Of a stretch of 64,000 bases of DNA, positions 38,924-48,076 are shown piece by piece. The notes beneath the pieces are model-generated. The model worked only from the letters and a program-made list of their open reading frames with translations. It was not told where the DNA came from and searched no databases. Position numbers and translations under genes: made by a program. Positions within the stretch are counted from its first letter, which is position 1; every line of letters begins with the position of its first letter. Source of the DNA: an uncultured Alphaproteobacteria bacterium (GTDB taxonomy: Bacteria; Pseudomonadota; Alphaproteobacteria; HIMB59; GCA-002718135); the NCBI GenBank assembly GCA_902590695.1, contig CACIXR010000007.1, positions 1 through 64,000 of the forward strand, written 5' to 3'.

Positions 38924-39722
38924 ATTTTAAAGAAGGAATTTTTTTTCTTATTTTTTTTACATCAGGAATATTAATAGTTGAGTTTAGAATTGCAGGTTTA
39001 TTTTTAGTACTATTTATAATGTTCCCCCAGGGGTCTAGTAAAAGAGAATATCCATAAGTCTTTCTTTTCATATGATGATTTCCACACATACCTGTTGCTA
39101 CAATAAATACATTATTCTCTATAGCTCGTGATCTATTCAAAACCTCCCAATGATCTTTTCCAGTTGGTCTAGTGAAAGCAGCAGGAACTAAAATAATTGA
39201 ACAATCTTTTTTAGCAAGTTGCCTGTATAAATTAGGAAATCGTAGATCGTAACAAATTGTCATTCCTAATTTAATATTATTAATTTTAGTATGAATTATT
39301 TTATTTCCTGCTTTAAACAAAGATGATTCATGATGTTTTTCGTTATTATTAATTTTAACATCAAACATATGAATTTTATCATATGTTTTTGTGATTACCC
39401 CATTATGATCAATAAAAAAAGATCTATTAACCAATTTGGTTTTGTTCTTAATTTTTAAAAGTAAAGAGCCTAGATTTATATTAATTTTATTTTTCTTAGC
39501 AAAATCTTTTGCCATCTTCAAAACTGGGCAGGTATGTTGATATGGGGCATTTAAAATTAAATAATTTTTATTGTCGGTAATAATATTCGAGCATTCTGGT
39601 GTGCAAATTAAGTGAGGTTTAAATTTTAATGTATTATTAAAACTTTTCTGAAGAATCTCTGCATTTAAAGTTGGGATATGACTTGCTTGAAATTGAACTT
39701 GAGATATTTTTAATTTATTCAT
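38916..39722 (-). CDS. Nitrilase-family carbon-nitrogen hydrolase (NIT/omega-amidase type)
   Basis: The catalytic triad of the superfamily is present: Glu43 (TPEC), Lys116 (YDKIHMFD) and Cys157 (MTICYDLRFPNLYRQL). The KIHMFD and CYDLRFP wording is closest to the Nit branch, whose members hydrolyse deaminated glutathione or omega-amides; that assignment is by resemblance. 268 residues, complete, no signal peptide, so cytoplasmic. Confidence 0.82.
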   Translation of the reverse strand: MNKLKISQVQFQASHIPTLNAEILQKSFNNTLKFKPHLICTPECSNIITDNKNYLILNAPYQHTCPVLKMAKDFAKKNKININLGSLLLKIKNKTKLVNRSFFIDHNGVITKTYDKIHMFDVKINNNEKHHESSLFKAGNKIIHTKINNIKLGMTICYDLRFPNLYRQLAKKDCSIILVPAAFTRPTGKDHWEVLNRSRAIENNVFIVATGMCGNHHMKRKTYGYSLLLDPWGNIINSTKNKPAILNSTINIPDVKKIRKKIPSLKYV

Positions 39723-39727
39723 TAATT

Positions 39728-40873
39728 TTATTTAAACTTAAATAAAAAAACAAATCCAGAAGTAAAGACAATAATAGATAGTAAATACATATTTAAACTT
39801 AGGGAAAATGTTTCTGCAAGAAAACCAATTGCTGCTGGCATAATCATTGTAGAAGATAATCCAATAGTTATCAGATTTGTTACAGTCATAGGAATACTTT
39901 CGTTAGACTGCTTAACAGCTTGACGAATAACTATAGGAACCAAGTTTGCTATAGCAAATCCATAAATACATAAGACTCCTAGTATAATATAAAAATTGTT
40001 TGTTAATAAAGACAACAACATTATTGATGCTCCAATCATTACAAAATGACATCCTACAACTTTTTCAGTAAATAAATTAATTAATGTGTTAGAGAATAAA
40101 TTAGCTAAAATACCTCCAATACTAAAAAATATTAACCCCATACTTGCAAGATAAAAAGGGGCATTTAAATCCTTTGATAGCCATAATGTTGACCAATCCA
40201 TAATTATACCACCAGAACCAAAAACAAAAAATAATAAGAAGCCAAATATAAGGACATTTGATTCGGGAATTTTAAATTTTTCACCTTTGCCTTTAAAGTC
40301 TAAATTACTAGGTAATCCCAGATGAAGAACTAAAAATGCAACTAAAATTGAAAAAAAAGATAAAACAAGAAAAAACATAAAAGGCTCCAAGCTATACCAC
40401 ATAATTATACTAGCTAATCCTCCACCGGCAAGAATACCAATGTTGAAACCCATCGCATAATAAGGAGTAATAATTTTCTTAAAATGCTGTTCAATTAATT
40501 GGCAATGTATTCCTCCAATTGGTCCAGAAGCACCCCATCCAACTCCAGCTGGAATAAAAGTTAATAAAAAATAAAAATATGAAGGAGATATAATTGATAG
40601 TAAAGCTGAAAAAGTAATAAGTGGAAAAGCTACTGACATTACTGGCTTTGATCCATATTTTGGAACTAATATTCTTCCAGCAATTTGGTTTGATAATACA
40701 AAAAAAATCCCAAAAATTAATATTGAAAAACTTAAATCAGATTCATCAATTGATAACCTATTCATATTCCAAGGGGTAACTCCAAAGTAACATCCTACAA
40801 CGATCATAGGATAAGTTGATGTTATTATTGATGCTAGAGTTGCCCTTTTAAATATCTTAGTTTCTTCTAACAC
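39728..40873 (-). CDS. Major facilitator superfamily transporter
   Basis: Inner-membrane carrier with about 12 hydrophobic helices over some 380 residues. The loop between helices 2 and 3 has a weak MFS motif A (GRILVPKYGSKPV). I start at GTG 40873; a TTG at 40888 overlapping the aldo/keto reductase stop is also possible. It is the last gene of the unit that contains the reductase, glycohydrolase-fold enzyme and ABC importer, so it may move a substrate or product of that unit. Substrate unknown. Confidence 0.78.
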   Translation of the reverse strand: MLEETKIFKRATLASIITSTYPMIVVGCYFGVTPWNMNRLSIDESDLSFSILIFGIFFVLSNQIAGRILVPKYGSKPVMSVAFPLITFSALLSIISPSYFYFLLTFIPAGVGWGASGPIGGIHCQLIEQHFKKIITPYYAMGFNIGILAGGGLASIIMWYSLEPFMFFLVLSFFSILVAFLVLHLGLPSNLDFKGKGEKFKIPESNVLIFGFLLFFVFGSGGIIMDWSTLWLSKDLNAPFYLASMGLIFFSIGGILANLFSNTLINLFTEKVVGCHFVMIGASIMLLSLLTNNFYIILGVLCIYGFAIANLVPIVIRQAVKQSNESIPMTVTNLITIGLSSTMIMPAAIGFLAETFSLSLNMYLLSIIVFTSGFVFLFKFK

Positions 40874-40881
40874 AAAAATTA

Positions 40882-41865
40882 TTACCAACGATGATGTACA
40901 TCATCAAAGAAATATTTTGTGTAGATATCATTTATCTCATCCATTAAAGAAGAAATGTCTTTAACTTCACTAGAGGCAGTATTTTGATTTACATGTTCTC
41001 TATTTTTTGCACCCGGAATAACAACACTCACAGCTTCATGCATTAAAATCCATTTAAGAGATAATTGAGAAAGAGTTATTTCACTTGGAATAATATTTTT
41101 AAGTTCTTCAACTGCTTCCAAAGCTTTTGAATAATTGACTCCAGAGAATGTTTCACCAACATCAAATGCATCACCATTAATATTATAATTTCGATGATCA
41201 TCAGGAGCAAAGGAAGAATTTTTATCAAATTTTCCTGATAACAAACCACTAGCAAGAGGTACTCTAGCTATGATTGCTACTTTTTTTTCTTTTGCAATTT
41301 TAAATAATCCTTCTGCAGGTTTTTGTCTAAAAATATTAAAGATAACTTGAATTGATTTTGTATTAGGATTCTTTATGCATTCTAAAGCTTGATCCACTGT
41401 TTCAACACTAAACCCATAATTTTGTATTTTTCCTTTAACTACTAAATAATCTAACATTTCAAAGGTTTGACCTGATGAATAAACTTCTGTTGGTGGACAA
41501 TGCATTTGTAAAAGATCAATCGTTTCAATATTTAGATTTAATAAAGATCGATCTACAAAAGACTCCATTAATTTTTTATCATAATATCCATTTGCAGTGT
41601 GAGGATTAATACGTCTACCAGCTTTTGTTGCTACATAAATTCTCTCAGAAATAGAATTTATAAAATTTCCCACAAATTTTTCACTTCTACCATCACCATA
41701 AACATCAGCTGTATCAAAAAAGTTTACTCCATTTTCAAATGATGATTTTAATACTTCATTTGCCTTCTCTTCACTTACATTACCCCAATCAGCGCCAATT
41801 TGCCAACAGCCTAAACCTATTTCAGATACATTCCAATCAAGAGAACCAAATTTTCTATATTTCAT
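40882..41865 (-). CDS. Aldo/keto reductase
   Basis: NADPH-dependent oxidoreductase with a TIM-barrel. The catalytic residues are in place: Asp51 and Tyr56 (FFDTADVYGDGRSE), Lys81 (VATKAG) and His122 (LLQMHCPP). Cofactor region IPGAKNREHV near the C-terminus. 327 residues. Three bases separate it from the glycohydrolase-fold gene, so the pair should work on the same sugar-derived compound; this is an inference. Confidence 0.88.
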   Translation of the reverse strand: MKYRKFGSLDWNVSEIGLGCWQIGADWGNVSEEKANEVLKSSFENGVNFFDTADVYGDGRSEKFVGNFINSISERIYVATKAGRRINPHTANGYYDKKLMESFVDRSLLNLNIETIDLLQMHCPPTEVYSSGQTFEMLDYLVVKGKIQNYGFSVETVDQALECIKNPNTKSIQVIFNIFRQKPAEGLFKIAKEKKVAIIARVPLASGLLSGKFDKNSSFAPDDHRNYNINGDAFDVGETFSGVNYSKALEAVEELKNIIPSEITLSQLSLKWILMHEAVSVVIPGAKNREHVNQNTASSEVKDISSLMDEINDIYTKYFFDDVHHRW

Positions 41866-41868
41866 ATT

Positions 41869-44031
41869 TTAACTTAGCGTTATTTGATCTGTAACCAAAG
41901 TTCCATTTTCAACAACTAAACCAGAACCTCCATTAAGTAATGGATTATCATTATCTTCAATTTCAATAATAGTTTTATCATTTATTTGTCCTATTATTTT
42001 ATTTTTTTGAACAGTCATTTTCATATTATACTCCTTAAAAAATTCTACTTCAAAATCTACTTCTTTAAGTGTTGTATAATCATTATTCATCTTGCCTATT
42101 CTCAATTTATTATCTCTACAAATTTCTAGAGTGTAGTATTTTTTAACTCCCTGTGCTCTTGAGACTAGTCCACCGGAGTTACATGACTGTAAAAGAATAT
42201 TTGAAGAAACTGAATAATCTTTCCATAAATCAGTTCCTGTGAATAGAATTTCCCTGCCAATGTTCTGACAAATTCTAAAATTCTTTCCTCTTTCTTCCCA
42301 TTTATCTAAAGTTTGTACCCAAGCATTTCTCCAGATTTGACCATAGTAACCTTCTTTTTTTTCTATACCTCTTTTATAGCTTTCGATGTGCTCAGGTCTT
42401 TTAAAGATTTGTTTGGGCTCTCCTTCAAAGGTGGCATAATTAAGAATAACTTCACCAGATTGATTTTTGTTTGACATTATATCTATCCCAATTTGACCTA
42501 TAGGGTTCGAATCAGTATTTGGAATTTCCCAAGATATTTCTTTTTTTTCATTTCTATTTAATTCAAAAATATTTGAAGAAATTTTTTTTAGTTTGTCATC
42601 CTCAGCCCAATGCTTAGAAAACAATGCAATTAAAACTTTATGAGATGAAGTGTTTTCAATTTCAATTTTTAATTTTTGTCCAGAAAAAATTGTGGGACAA
42701 GAAATATAATCATAATGGAAAAAGTCTTCTCTCTTTTTCCCCTCTAATCCAAGAATAACTTCAGGAAAAAAAGTCTCAACATAAACTTCTGAAATTTTAT
42801 CTTCTGAAAGCTTGTTATAAGAAATCTCAAGAGCTCTTTCACCTATATTAGATTTATACTCAATGTTACTTATTTTTGTTTCACAAAACTGATCACCATT
42901 TCCAATTCTCCATCCTTGTGTTGAATCCTTAATATCAAAATGAAATTTAGCTCCATTCTTAGGTAATATTTCAGCAAGTCCGTTGATTTTTCTTGTTGTA
43001 TTTATTATTTTATAAGTTTCTGATAATGCGTCAGTTAGAGTTTCCCCGCCTGAAGCAGAAGGGCAATATATTATATCATTAATAGGAGACAAATAATCAG
43101 GTCCTTTTTTAAGACCATCAATTCCATTTTTTATTCCTAAAATACATCCTACATTTCCAGAATTACAATCTGTATCCCAACCAGCAGTATTAACAATCAT
43201 CATTGTTTTTTGAAAATCATCATCACCAAACAGTAAAGCCATAATTATTAATGCATGATTGGGTACCATATGACAATTACCTAAATATTTATCATAACCA
43301 TAATTCTCGACAATTTTTTCCCTTGCCTGTTCCCATCCTAAATTTCCAGAACTCCACTCTTGGATGTCAGATATTAATTTAAATATTACTGAATTTTTTG
43401 GGATAAATTTTTTAGCTTGCTCAACTAGCTTTGTTAAATCATTTTCTATAAATGCCATTGACTCTAGAGCAGCTACTACTTGAGCACCATAAATCGCTTC
43501 TCCATCATGACTGACACTTGCGGCTAGTTTTGCATAATGTGCTGCTTTTTCTGGATCACCTGGTGAAACCATTGCCCAACCATCAATAAATATTTGAGCA
43601 CCTATTTGTTCGGCTATAACTTTGCCGTTAGTTTCAATAGATCCACTTTGTGGTGCGTCTATCCCTTGTTTTAAATTTTGGAAGGCAGTATCTTCTGCCG
43701 AATGCCCTTTTCCACCCCACCACAATATTGTTTTATCTTCAATAATATTATTTAACCATGTTTTGCCTATATCTTTTGCAGTTATATTACTATTATAGTT
43801 ACATTCTCTAAAAGCACGTAAAAAAGTAAAGGTACCAGTAATATCATCATCGGAGACTGGTAGTGGAAAATCTAATTTATCATTCACATAATAATTAATA
43901 GGTCCTAACTCTTTCATTATTCTTTCATATGACCAATTTTCAAATGGTCTTCCAAGAAAGACGCCTATAATTTTTCCCAAAACACCTGCATAAACTTTTT
44001 CTTCATAATTTTTGTCTAACTTGTAATTCAT
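41869..44031 (-). CDS. ADP-ribosylglycohydrolase-fold enzyme with C-terminal beta-sandwich-like domain
   Basis: Residues 1-340 match the ADP-ribosylglycohydrolase (ARH) fold, with the magnesium motifs DDD at 61-63 (SDDDITGTF) and GWDTDC at 284-289. The following 380 residues are beta-rich and end in a region like a laminin/concanavalin-type or DUF1080-type domain (GGLVSRAQGVKKYYTLEI, GGSGLVVENGTL). The two-part layout and its place directly after a carbohydrate ABC importer suggest a glycoside- or riboside-cleaving enzyme rather than a protein de-ADP-ribosylase. No signal peptide is seen, so it should act in the cytoplasm after import. Confidence 0.75.
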   Translation of the reverse strand: MNYKLDKNYEEKVYAGVLGKIIGVFLGRPFENWSYERIMKELGPINYYVNDKLDFPLPVSDDDITGTFTFLRAFRECNYNSNITAKDIGKTWLNNIIEDKTILWWGGKGHSAEDTAFQNLKQGIDAPQSGSIETNGKVIAEQIGAQIFIDGWAMVSPGDPEKAAHYAKLAASVSHDGEAIYGAQVVAALESMAFIENDLTKLVEQAKKFIPKNSVIFKLISDIQEWSSGNLGWEQAREKIVENYGYDKYLGNCHMVPNHALIIMALLFGDDDFQKTMMIVNTAGWDTDCNSGNVGCILGIKNGIDGLKKGPDYLSPINDIIYCPSASGGETLTDALSETYKIINTTRKINGLAEILPKNGAKFHFDIKDSTQGWRIGNGDQFCETKISNIEYKSNIGERALEISYNKLSEDKISEVYVETFFPEVILGLEGKKREDFFHYDYISCPTIFSGQKLKIEIENTSSHKVLIALFSKHWAEDDKLKKISSNIFELNRNEKKEISWEIPNTDSNPIGQIGIDIMSNKNQSGEVILNYATFEGEPKQIFKRPEHIESYKRGIEKKEGYYGQIWRNAWVQTLDKWEERGKNFRICQNIGREILFTGTDLWKDYSVSSNILLQSCNSGGLVSRAQGVKKYYTLEICRDNKLRIGKMNNDYTTLKEVDFEVEFFKEYNMKMTVQKNKIIGQINDKTIIEIEDNDNPLLNGGSGLVVENGTLVTDQITLS

Positions 44032-44868
44032 TTAACCTTTTAATCCTCCACTAGTTAACCCAGAAATAAATCTCCTCTGAAATAGCATAAAAAGAATTGC
44101 TACTGGCGCAACCATCATTATTGCTGATGCACTTTGCAGTGCGTAATTATTTTCAAACCTCCACTGAAATGCAAATAATATAGTAGCCATAGGTTTAAAA
44201 CCTTCTTCACTAATAAAAGTTAAAGCAAATAAAAATTCATTCCAGACTGCCAGAGCTATAATCAATCCTGCAGTCAAAATAACTGGCCATGAAAGAGGTA
44301 GCGCAACTTTAAAAAAAAGTTGAAAAGTATTAGCTCCATCTAGTCGTGCAGCCTCAAATAGCTCATCAGGCAATCTAATCATATAAGATCTAATTAAGAA
44401 AGTTGCAAATGGTGCATTTAAAGCTGTGTAGATTATAACCAATCCTATATGTGTATTTAAAAGATGTATCTCCTTCCATAATAAGAACAAAGGCACGATA
44501 TAAAGTTGTGCAGGAATACTTATACCAACTAAAAGATAGACAGCAATTATTGCAGAGCCTTTAGGGTTTAACTTTGCAAGACTAAATCCAGCTGCTAGTG
44601 AAACAGCAAGACACAAAAATACTGATCCAACAACTAACTTTAAAGAATTAAAAAAAACTTTGGCATATTCTCCCTTAACCCAAGCTTCACTAAAATTTTC
44701 AAATCTTATTTCACTTGGAGGTCCAAGTGGATTGACGCCAAACTCCATTTGAGGTTTAATTGAGTTAAATAAAAGAACTGCTAGAGGCAGTATAGCTATC
44801 AAAGCAAATATAATTAGTATTATATAATTGGAGATTACTTCTCTTCTTCTATATTTTGCAACTATCAT
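44032..44868 (-). CDS. Carbohydrate ABC transporter permease (MalG/UgpE-like)
   Basis: 278-residue inner-membrane permease of the CUT1 class with six helices and the EAA loop EAARLDGANTFQLFFKVALP. The ATG at 44868 overlaps the stop of the partner permease (TAATG), a translational-coupling junction; a TTG four codons upstream is the alternative. The gene abuts the ARH-fold enzyme. Confidence 0.9.
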   Translation of the reverse strand: MIVAKYRRREVISNYIILIIFALIAILPLAVLLFNSIKPQMEFGVNPLGPPSEIRFENFSEAWVKGEYAKVFFNSLKLVVGSVFLCLAVSLAAGFSLAKLNPKGSAIIAVYLLVGISIPAQLYIVPLFLLWKEIHLLNTHIGLVIIYTALNAPFATFLIRSYMIRLPDELFEAARLDGANTFQLFFKVALPLSWPVILTAGLIIALAVWNEFLFALTFISEEGFKPMATILFAFQWRFENNYALQSASAIMMVAPVAILFMLFQRRFISGLTSGGLKG

Positions 44869-45743
44869 TAGATATCCCAACCGGCTCTTCTAAAAAGACC
44901 AAACATCGCAACTATAATCATAACATAAAAAAACATTAATGTGCCTATTGCTGAAGAGTACCCTACATCAAATCTCTCAAATGCTTGAGAATACATATAG
45001 TTTGCTATTACTTCTGAGCTGTATGCGGGACCCCCTCCCGTTAAAATATAAACATAATCAAATACTGGAACAGACCAAATAATTATTATCATTATACTAA
45101 AAACAAATACTGGTCTTATCATTGGTAAAGTTATGTATCTAAATTTTTGAAATTTTGTTGCTCCCTCAATATCTGCTGCTTCATAGAGATGATTATCTAC
45201 TTGATACATCCCTGTTAAATATATAACAACAAGGAAACCCCAAAAGTGCCAACCATCAACAAATGCTACTGCAAATAAAGATGTAGATTTTGTTGTAAAC
45301 GGAGATACTGCTAAAAATTCCCATCCGATCCTTTCAAAAAAACCGCCAAGACCATGAATAGGGTGAAATAAATATTTCCAAATCTGACAATTGATTACAC
45401 TTGCAAGCATGTAAGGAAAAAAAAATGCAAGTCGAAAAAACATTTGTCCTCTTTTAATTCCTGTAAGTAGATATGCACAAGTTAATGCAATTCCAACTGG
45501 AACAGTTAGAAAAGCAATTGTCCAAATTACATTGTTAATAATTGCTTTTTTAAGATATCTATCATCAAACAATTCTATAAAATTTTCAAAACCAATATAG
45601 TTTATTTCACCAAGTCCTCTCCAGTCTGTTAAACATAAAGCTAAACTTGCAAGTGATGGTATACCAATTACAAACAAATGTATAAATGCAACGGGAAAGA
45701 CAAAATACCAAGCAACAAAACTTTTATTAAAAAAAATTTTCAT
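44868..45743 (-). CDS. Carbohydrate ABC transporter permease (MalF/UgpA-like)
   Basis: Partner permease of the CUT1 class, 291 residues with six helices. EAA loop EAADIEGATKFQKFRYITLP. I start at the ATG at 45743 (MKIFFNKSF); a GTG three codons earlier lies inside a stable hairpin. No ATPase gene is present in this cluster, so a shared ATPase must supply it. Confidence 0.9.
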   Translation of the reverse strand: MKIFFNKSFVAWYFVFPVAFIHLFVIGIPSLASLALCLTDWRGLGEINYIGFENFIELFDDRYLKKAIINNVIWTIAFLTVPVGIALTCAYLLTGIKRGQMFFRLAFFFPYMLASVINCQIWKYLFHPIHGLGGFFERIGWEFLAVSPFTTKSTSLFAVAFVDGWHFWGFLVVIYLTGMYQVDNHLYEAADIEGATKFQKFRYITLPMIRPVFVFSIMIIIIWSVPVFDYVYILTGGGPAYSSEVIANYMYSQAFERFDVGYSSAIGTLMFFYVMIIVAMFGLFRRAGWDI

Positions 45744-45750
45744 TTTAAAC

Positions 45751-45778
45751 ACAGTGAAGCTTAAAAAAGCTTCACTGT
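45751..45778 (-). promoter_or_regulatory. Stable stem-loop between binding-protein and permease genes
   Basis: ACAGTGAAGCTT pairs perfectly with AAGCTTCACTGT across a four-base loop, with no long T-run on the transcript after it. Such a position is known to protect the upstream binding-protein message and lower permease expression. It could also be a partial terminator. Confidence 0.7.
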
Positions 45779-45790
45779 TTTATATTTACT

Positions 45791-47119
45791 TTAGTTTCTT
45801 AATGGAACGGGTAAAGTGTCGCCATTTTTTCTAGCTTTATCCCACATTTTTTGATGATCATATAAAAAATCCTCAACTGAGATATCGCCAGCCCATACAA
45901 CTTCCATATCTTTCCAAATATGAACACCAGGGTCAGCAGGCCAAAAAGTCCAAGTACAATATCCATAATTACCTTCGCCGGTAATTCTTGCATATTCGCT
46001 TAGATAATCTTGAACTTGAGGAGCAATATCAGTTGGAATATCACTGCTAGATAGAGTTAATGGAACTACCATTTCTCCAAATTCAAAGTCTTTAGCAATA
46101 TCAAGAACTTTGTCTTTGTTACTCATTATCCAGTTTAAAACATCTATCGCACCATCTTTATTTTTACCATTTGCATTAACTGACATAGTTGTACCAATTG
46201 CGATCATAAAATTAGGATCTGGAGATTGCGAAGATAGAGATGGAAGTGGAGCCCAACCCCATTCATCATCGCTCGCACCAATACCTAATTGTGTTGCTTG
46301 AAAAGTCCAAGTACCAATTGTCATCATAGCTGCACCTCTATTAGCAAATTGAGCATGGAAATCATCCCATCCAATAGCATAATAATTTTCTAGGCTTCCA
46401 GACCAATATCCCTCGTCAACCATATGTTTTTTAAGTAATTCAAGAGCTTCAACAAAAACAGGATCTGTCCATTCTCTTTCACCAATTATTGCTTCATATA
46501 CAGCTTGAGGACCTGCATAGTTATTTAAATAAATTCCTACAAGGTGCTCATGAGTTGGTTGCCATCCATCTGATCCATAAGAAAAAACATTCATCCCTTT
46601 TGCTTTAATTTTTCCTGCAACATCTTCTAGTTCTTCCAGTGTTGTTGGCACTTTCCAATTATTTTCTTCAAATAAAGTTTTATTATAAAGCATAACCATT
46701 GATTCATGAGTTTTTGGAATTGCGTATAAACTTCCTTCGAAAACTCCTGAACTATAAGCCCAAGGTATCATCTTGTCTTTCCAGCCAAATTCTGCAGCGT
46801 ATGAATCTAAATTTTCTAACATACCAGCTGCATGATACTCTTTTACATAAGATGGACCAGGAGTCTCGACGATATCAGGACCCATACCACCAATCATAGC
46901 AGTTCTCATTGAAGTTAATCTTGTTTCATTATCTTCAAATTCGATAACGAGTTCGTAATTGCCTTGAGAATTGTTATAAGCATTTTGTAATTTTTCAATC
47001 ATTATTGGATCTCTATCTGCATTTGATTCCATTGACCAAGTTACTTTGGTTTTTGCTAGCGCAGAATAAGATGTAGATAAAATAATTAAAGATACAAAAC
47101 TAATTAATGTTCTAATCAT
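45791..47119 (-). CDS. Sugar ABC transporter substrate-binding protein
   Basis: Extracellular solute-binding protein of the family 1 (maltose-type) class. I start at ATG 47119, which follows GGAGGAATT; the signal peptide is about 22 residues ending at SALA before KTKVTW. The mature part begins with the expected beta-strand and has ETPGPSYVKEY and NGKNKDGAIDVLNWIMSN. 442 residues. It delivers the substrate to the two downstream permeases. The ligand is not readable from sequence. Confidence 0.88.
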   Translation of the reverse strand: MIRTLISFVSLIILSTSYSALAKTKVTWSMESNADRDPIMIEKLQNAYNNSQGNYELVIEFEDNETRLTSMRTAMIGGMGPDIVETPGPSYVKEYHAAGMLENLDSYAAEFGWKDKMIPWAYSSGVFEGSLYAIPKTHESMVMLYNKTLFEENNWKVPTTLEELEDVAGKIKAKGMNVFSYGSDGWQPTHEHLVGIYLNNYAGPQAVYEAIIGEREWTDPVFVEALELLKKHMVDEGYWSGSLENYYAIGWDDFHAQFANRGAAMMTIGTWTFQATQLGIGASDDEWGWAPLPSLSSQSPDPNFMIAIGTTMSVNANGKNKDGAIDVLNWIMSNKDKVLDIAKDFEFGEMVVPLTLSSSDIPTDIAPQVQDYLSEYARITGEGNYGYCTWTFWPADPGVHIWKDMEVVWAGDISVEDFLYDHQKMWDKARKNGDTLPVPLRN

Positions 47120-47257
47120 AATTCCTCCATTTAATAATATTACATTAAAGAATTTTAAAATCACTGCAAGTTGATTATATTTAGTAGGGCAAAATACCTC
47201 TAAAGTTTGAGAATTATGTATTTACGAGTTAATTTTAATAGTAATTATATTTAAATA

Positions 47258-47276
47258 TAATAATAATAATAATAAT
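47258..47276 (+). repeat. TAA trinucleotide repeat before the aldolase gene
   Basis: Six perfect TAA units plus one T, ending four bases before the ATG at 47281. It takes the place of a ribosome-binding site and lies where promoter spacing could be affected. Confidence 0.7.
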
Positions 47277-47280
47277 TTTT

Positions 47281-48069
47281 ATGAAAAACACACTCTTTGA
47301 CATTTGGGAAAGAAATGAAGCTTCTATAAATGCATGGCTATCAATTCCTAATTCATTTACAGCAGAAGCGTTTGGAAAAATGGGATGGGATTCTGTTACA
47401 ATTGATATGCAACATGGTCAAAATGACTATTCAACTGCTATTTCGATGGTTCAGGGATTATCAAATAGTAACGCAGTTCCAATGACAAGAGTTCCATGGA
47501 ACGAACCTGGTATTATTATGAAAATGTTAGATTTAGGTGTTCAAGGAATTATTGCGCCAATGATTAATACAAAAGAGGACTGTGAAAAATTTGTTTCATA
47601 TTGTTATTATCCTCCAATAGGTCAAAGAAGTTTTGGTCCAATGAGGGCTCAAGTAGTTTATGGTTCAGATTACTATCAACATGCAAATGATAATATTGTA
47701 AGTTTGGCAATGATCGAAACTAAACAAGCAGTAGAAAATTTAGAGGCTATTCTTTCGGTTCCAAACTTAACTGGTATTTATATTGGACCTGCAGATATGA
47801 GTTCATCTTATGGTTTACCACCTAAATTTGATGTTCGAGAAGATCCAGTATTTTCAAATATTAAAATGATTGCAAAAAAAGCAAAAGAAAAAAGAAAAAT
47901 TGCTGGTATTCATAATGGGTCGGTTAAGTATATGAAAGAAATGATGGAATACGGTTTTCAATTTACCACCTTACTTTCTGATTTTAGAATGATGACATCA
48001 CATGCTGAAAGCTTATTAAAAGAATTGAAAGATGTAGATACTGAATCTGATATTACTAGCGCTTATTAA
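47281..48069 (+). CDS. HpcH/HpaI-family aldolase (2-keto-3-deoxy-acid aldolase type)
   Basis: Metal-dependent class II pyruvate aldolase, 262 residues. Family marks: SVTIDMQHGQNDY (the usual DxEHG has Gln in place of Glu), PMTRVPWNEP with the catalytic Arg, GVQGIIAPMI, YYPPIGQRSFGP and YIGPADMSSSYG. It would cleave a 2-keto-3-deoxy acid to pyruvate and an aldehyde. It is divergent from the sugar-importer unit, so a shared catabolic role is plausible. No Shine-Dalgarno site is seen. Confidence 0.87.
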   Translation: MKNTLFDIWERNEASINAWLSIPNSFTAEAFGKMGWDSVTIDMQHGQNDYSTAISMVQGLSNSNAVPMTRVPWNEPGIIMKMLDLGVQGIIAPMINTKEDCEKFVSYCYYPPIGQRSFGPMRAQVVYGSDYYQHANDNIVSLAMIETKQAVENLEAILSVPNLTGIYIGPADMSSSYGLPPKFDVREDPVFSNIKMIAKKAKEKRKIAGIHNGSVKYMKEMMEYGFQFTTLLSDFRMMTSHAESLLKELKDVDTESDITSAY

Positions 48070-48076
48070 TTGTCGC

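Noticed and set aside
45799..46899. Three short frames in and opposite the sugar-binding-protein gene
   Set aside because: All are contained in the binding-protein gene, whose frame has a signal peptide and family motifs.
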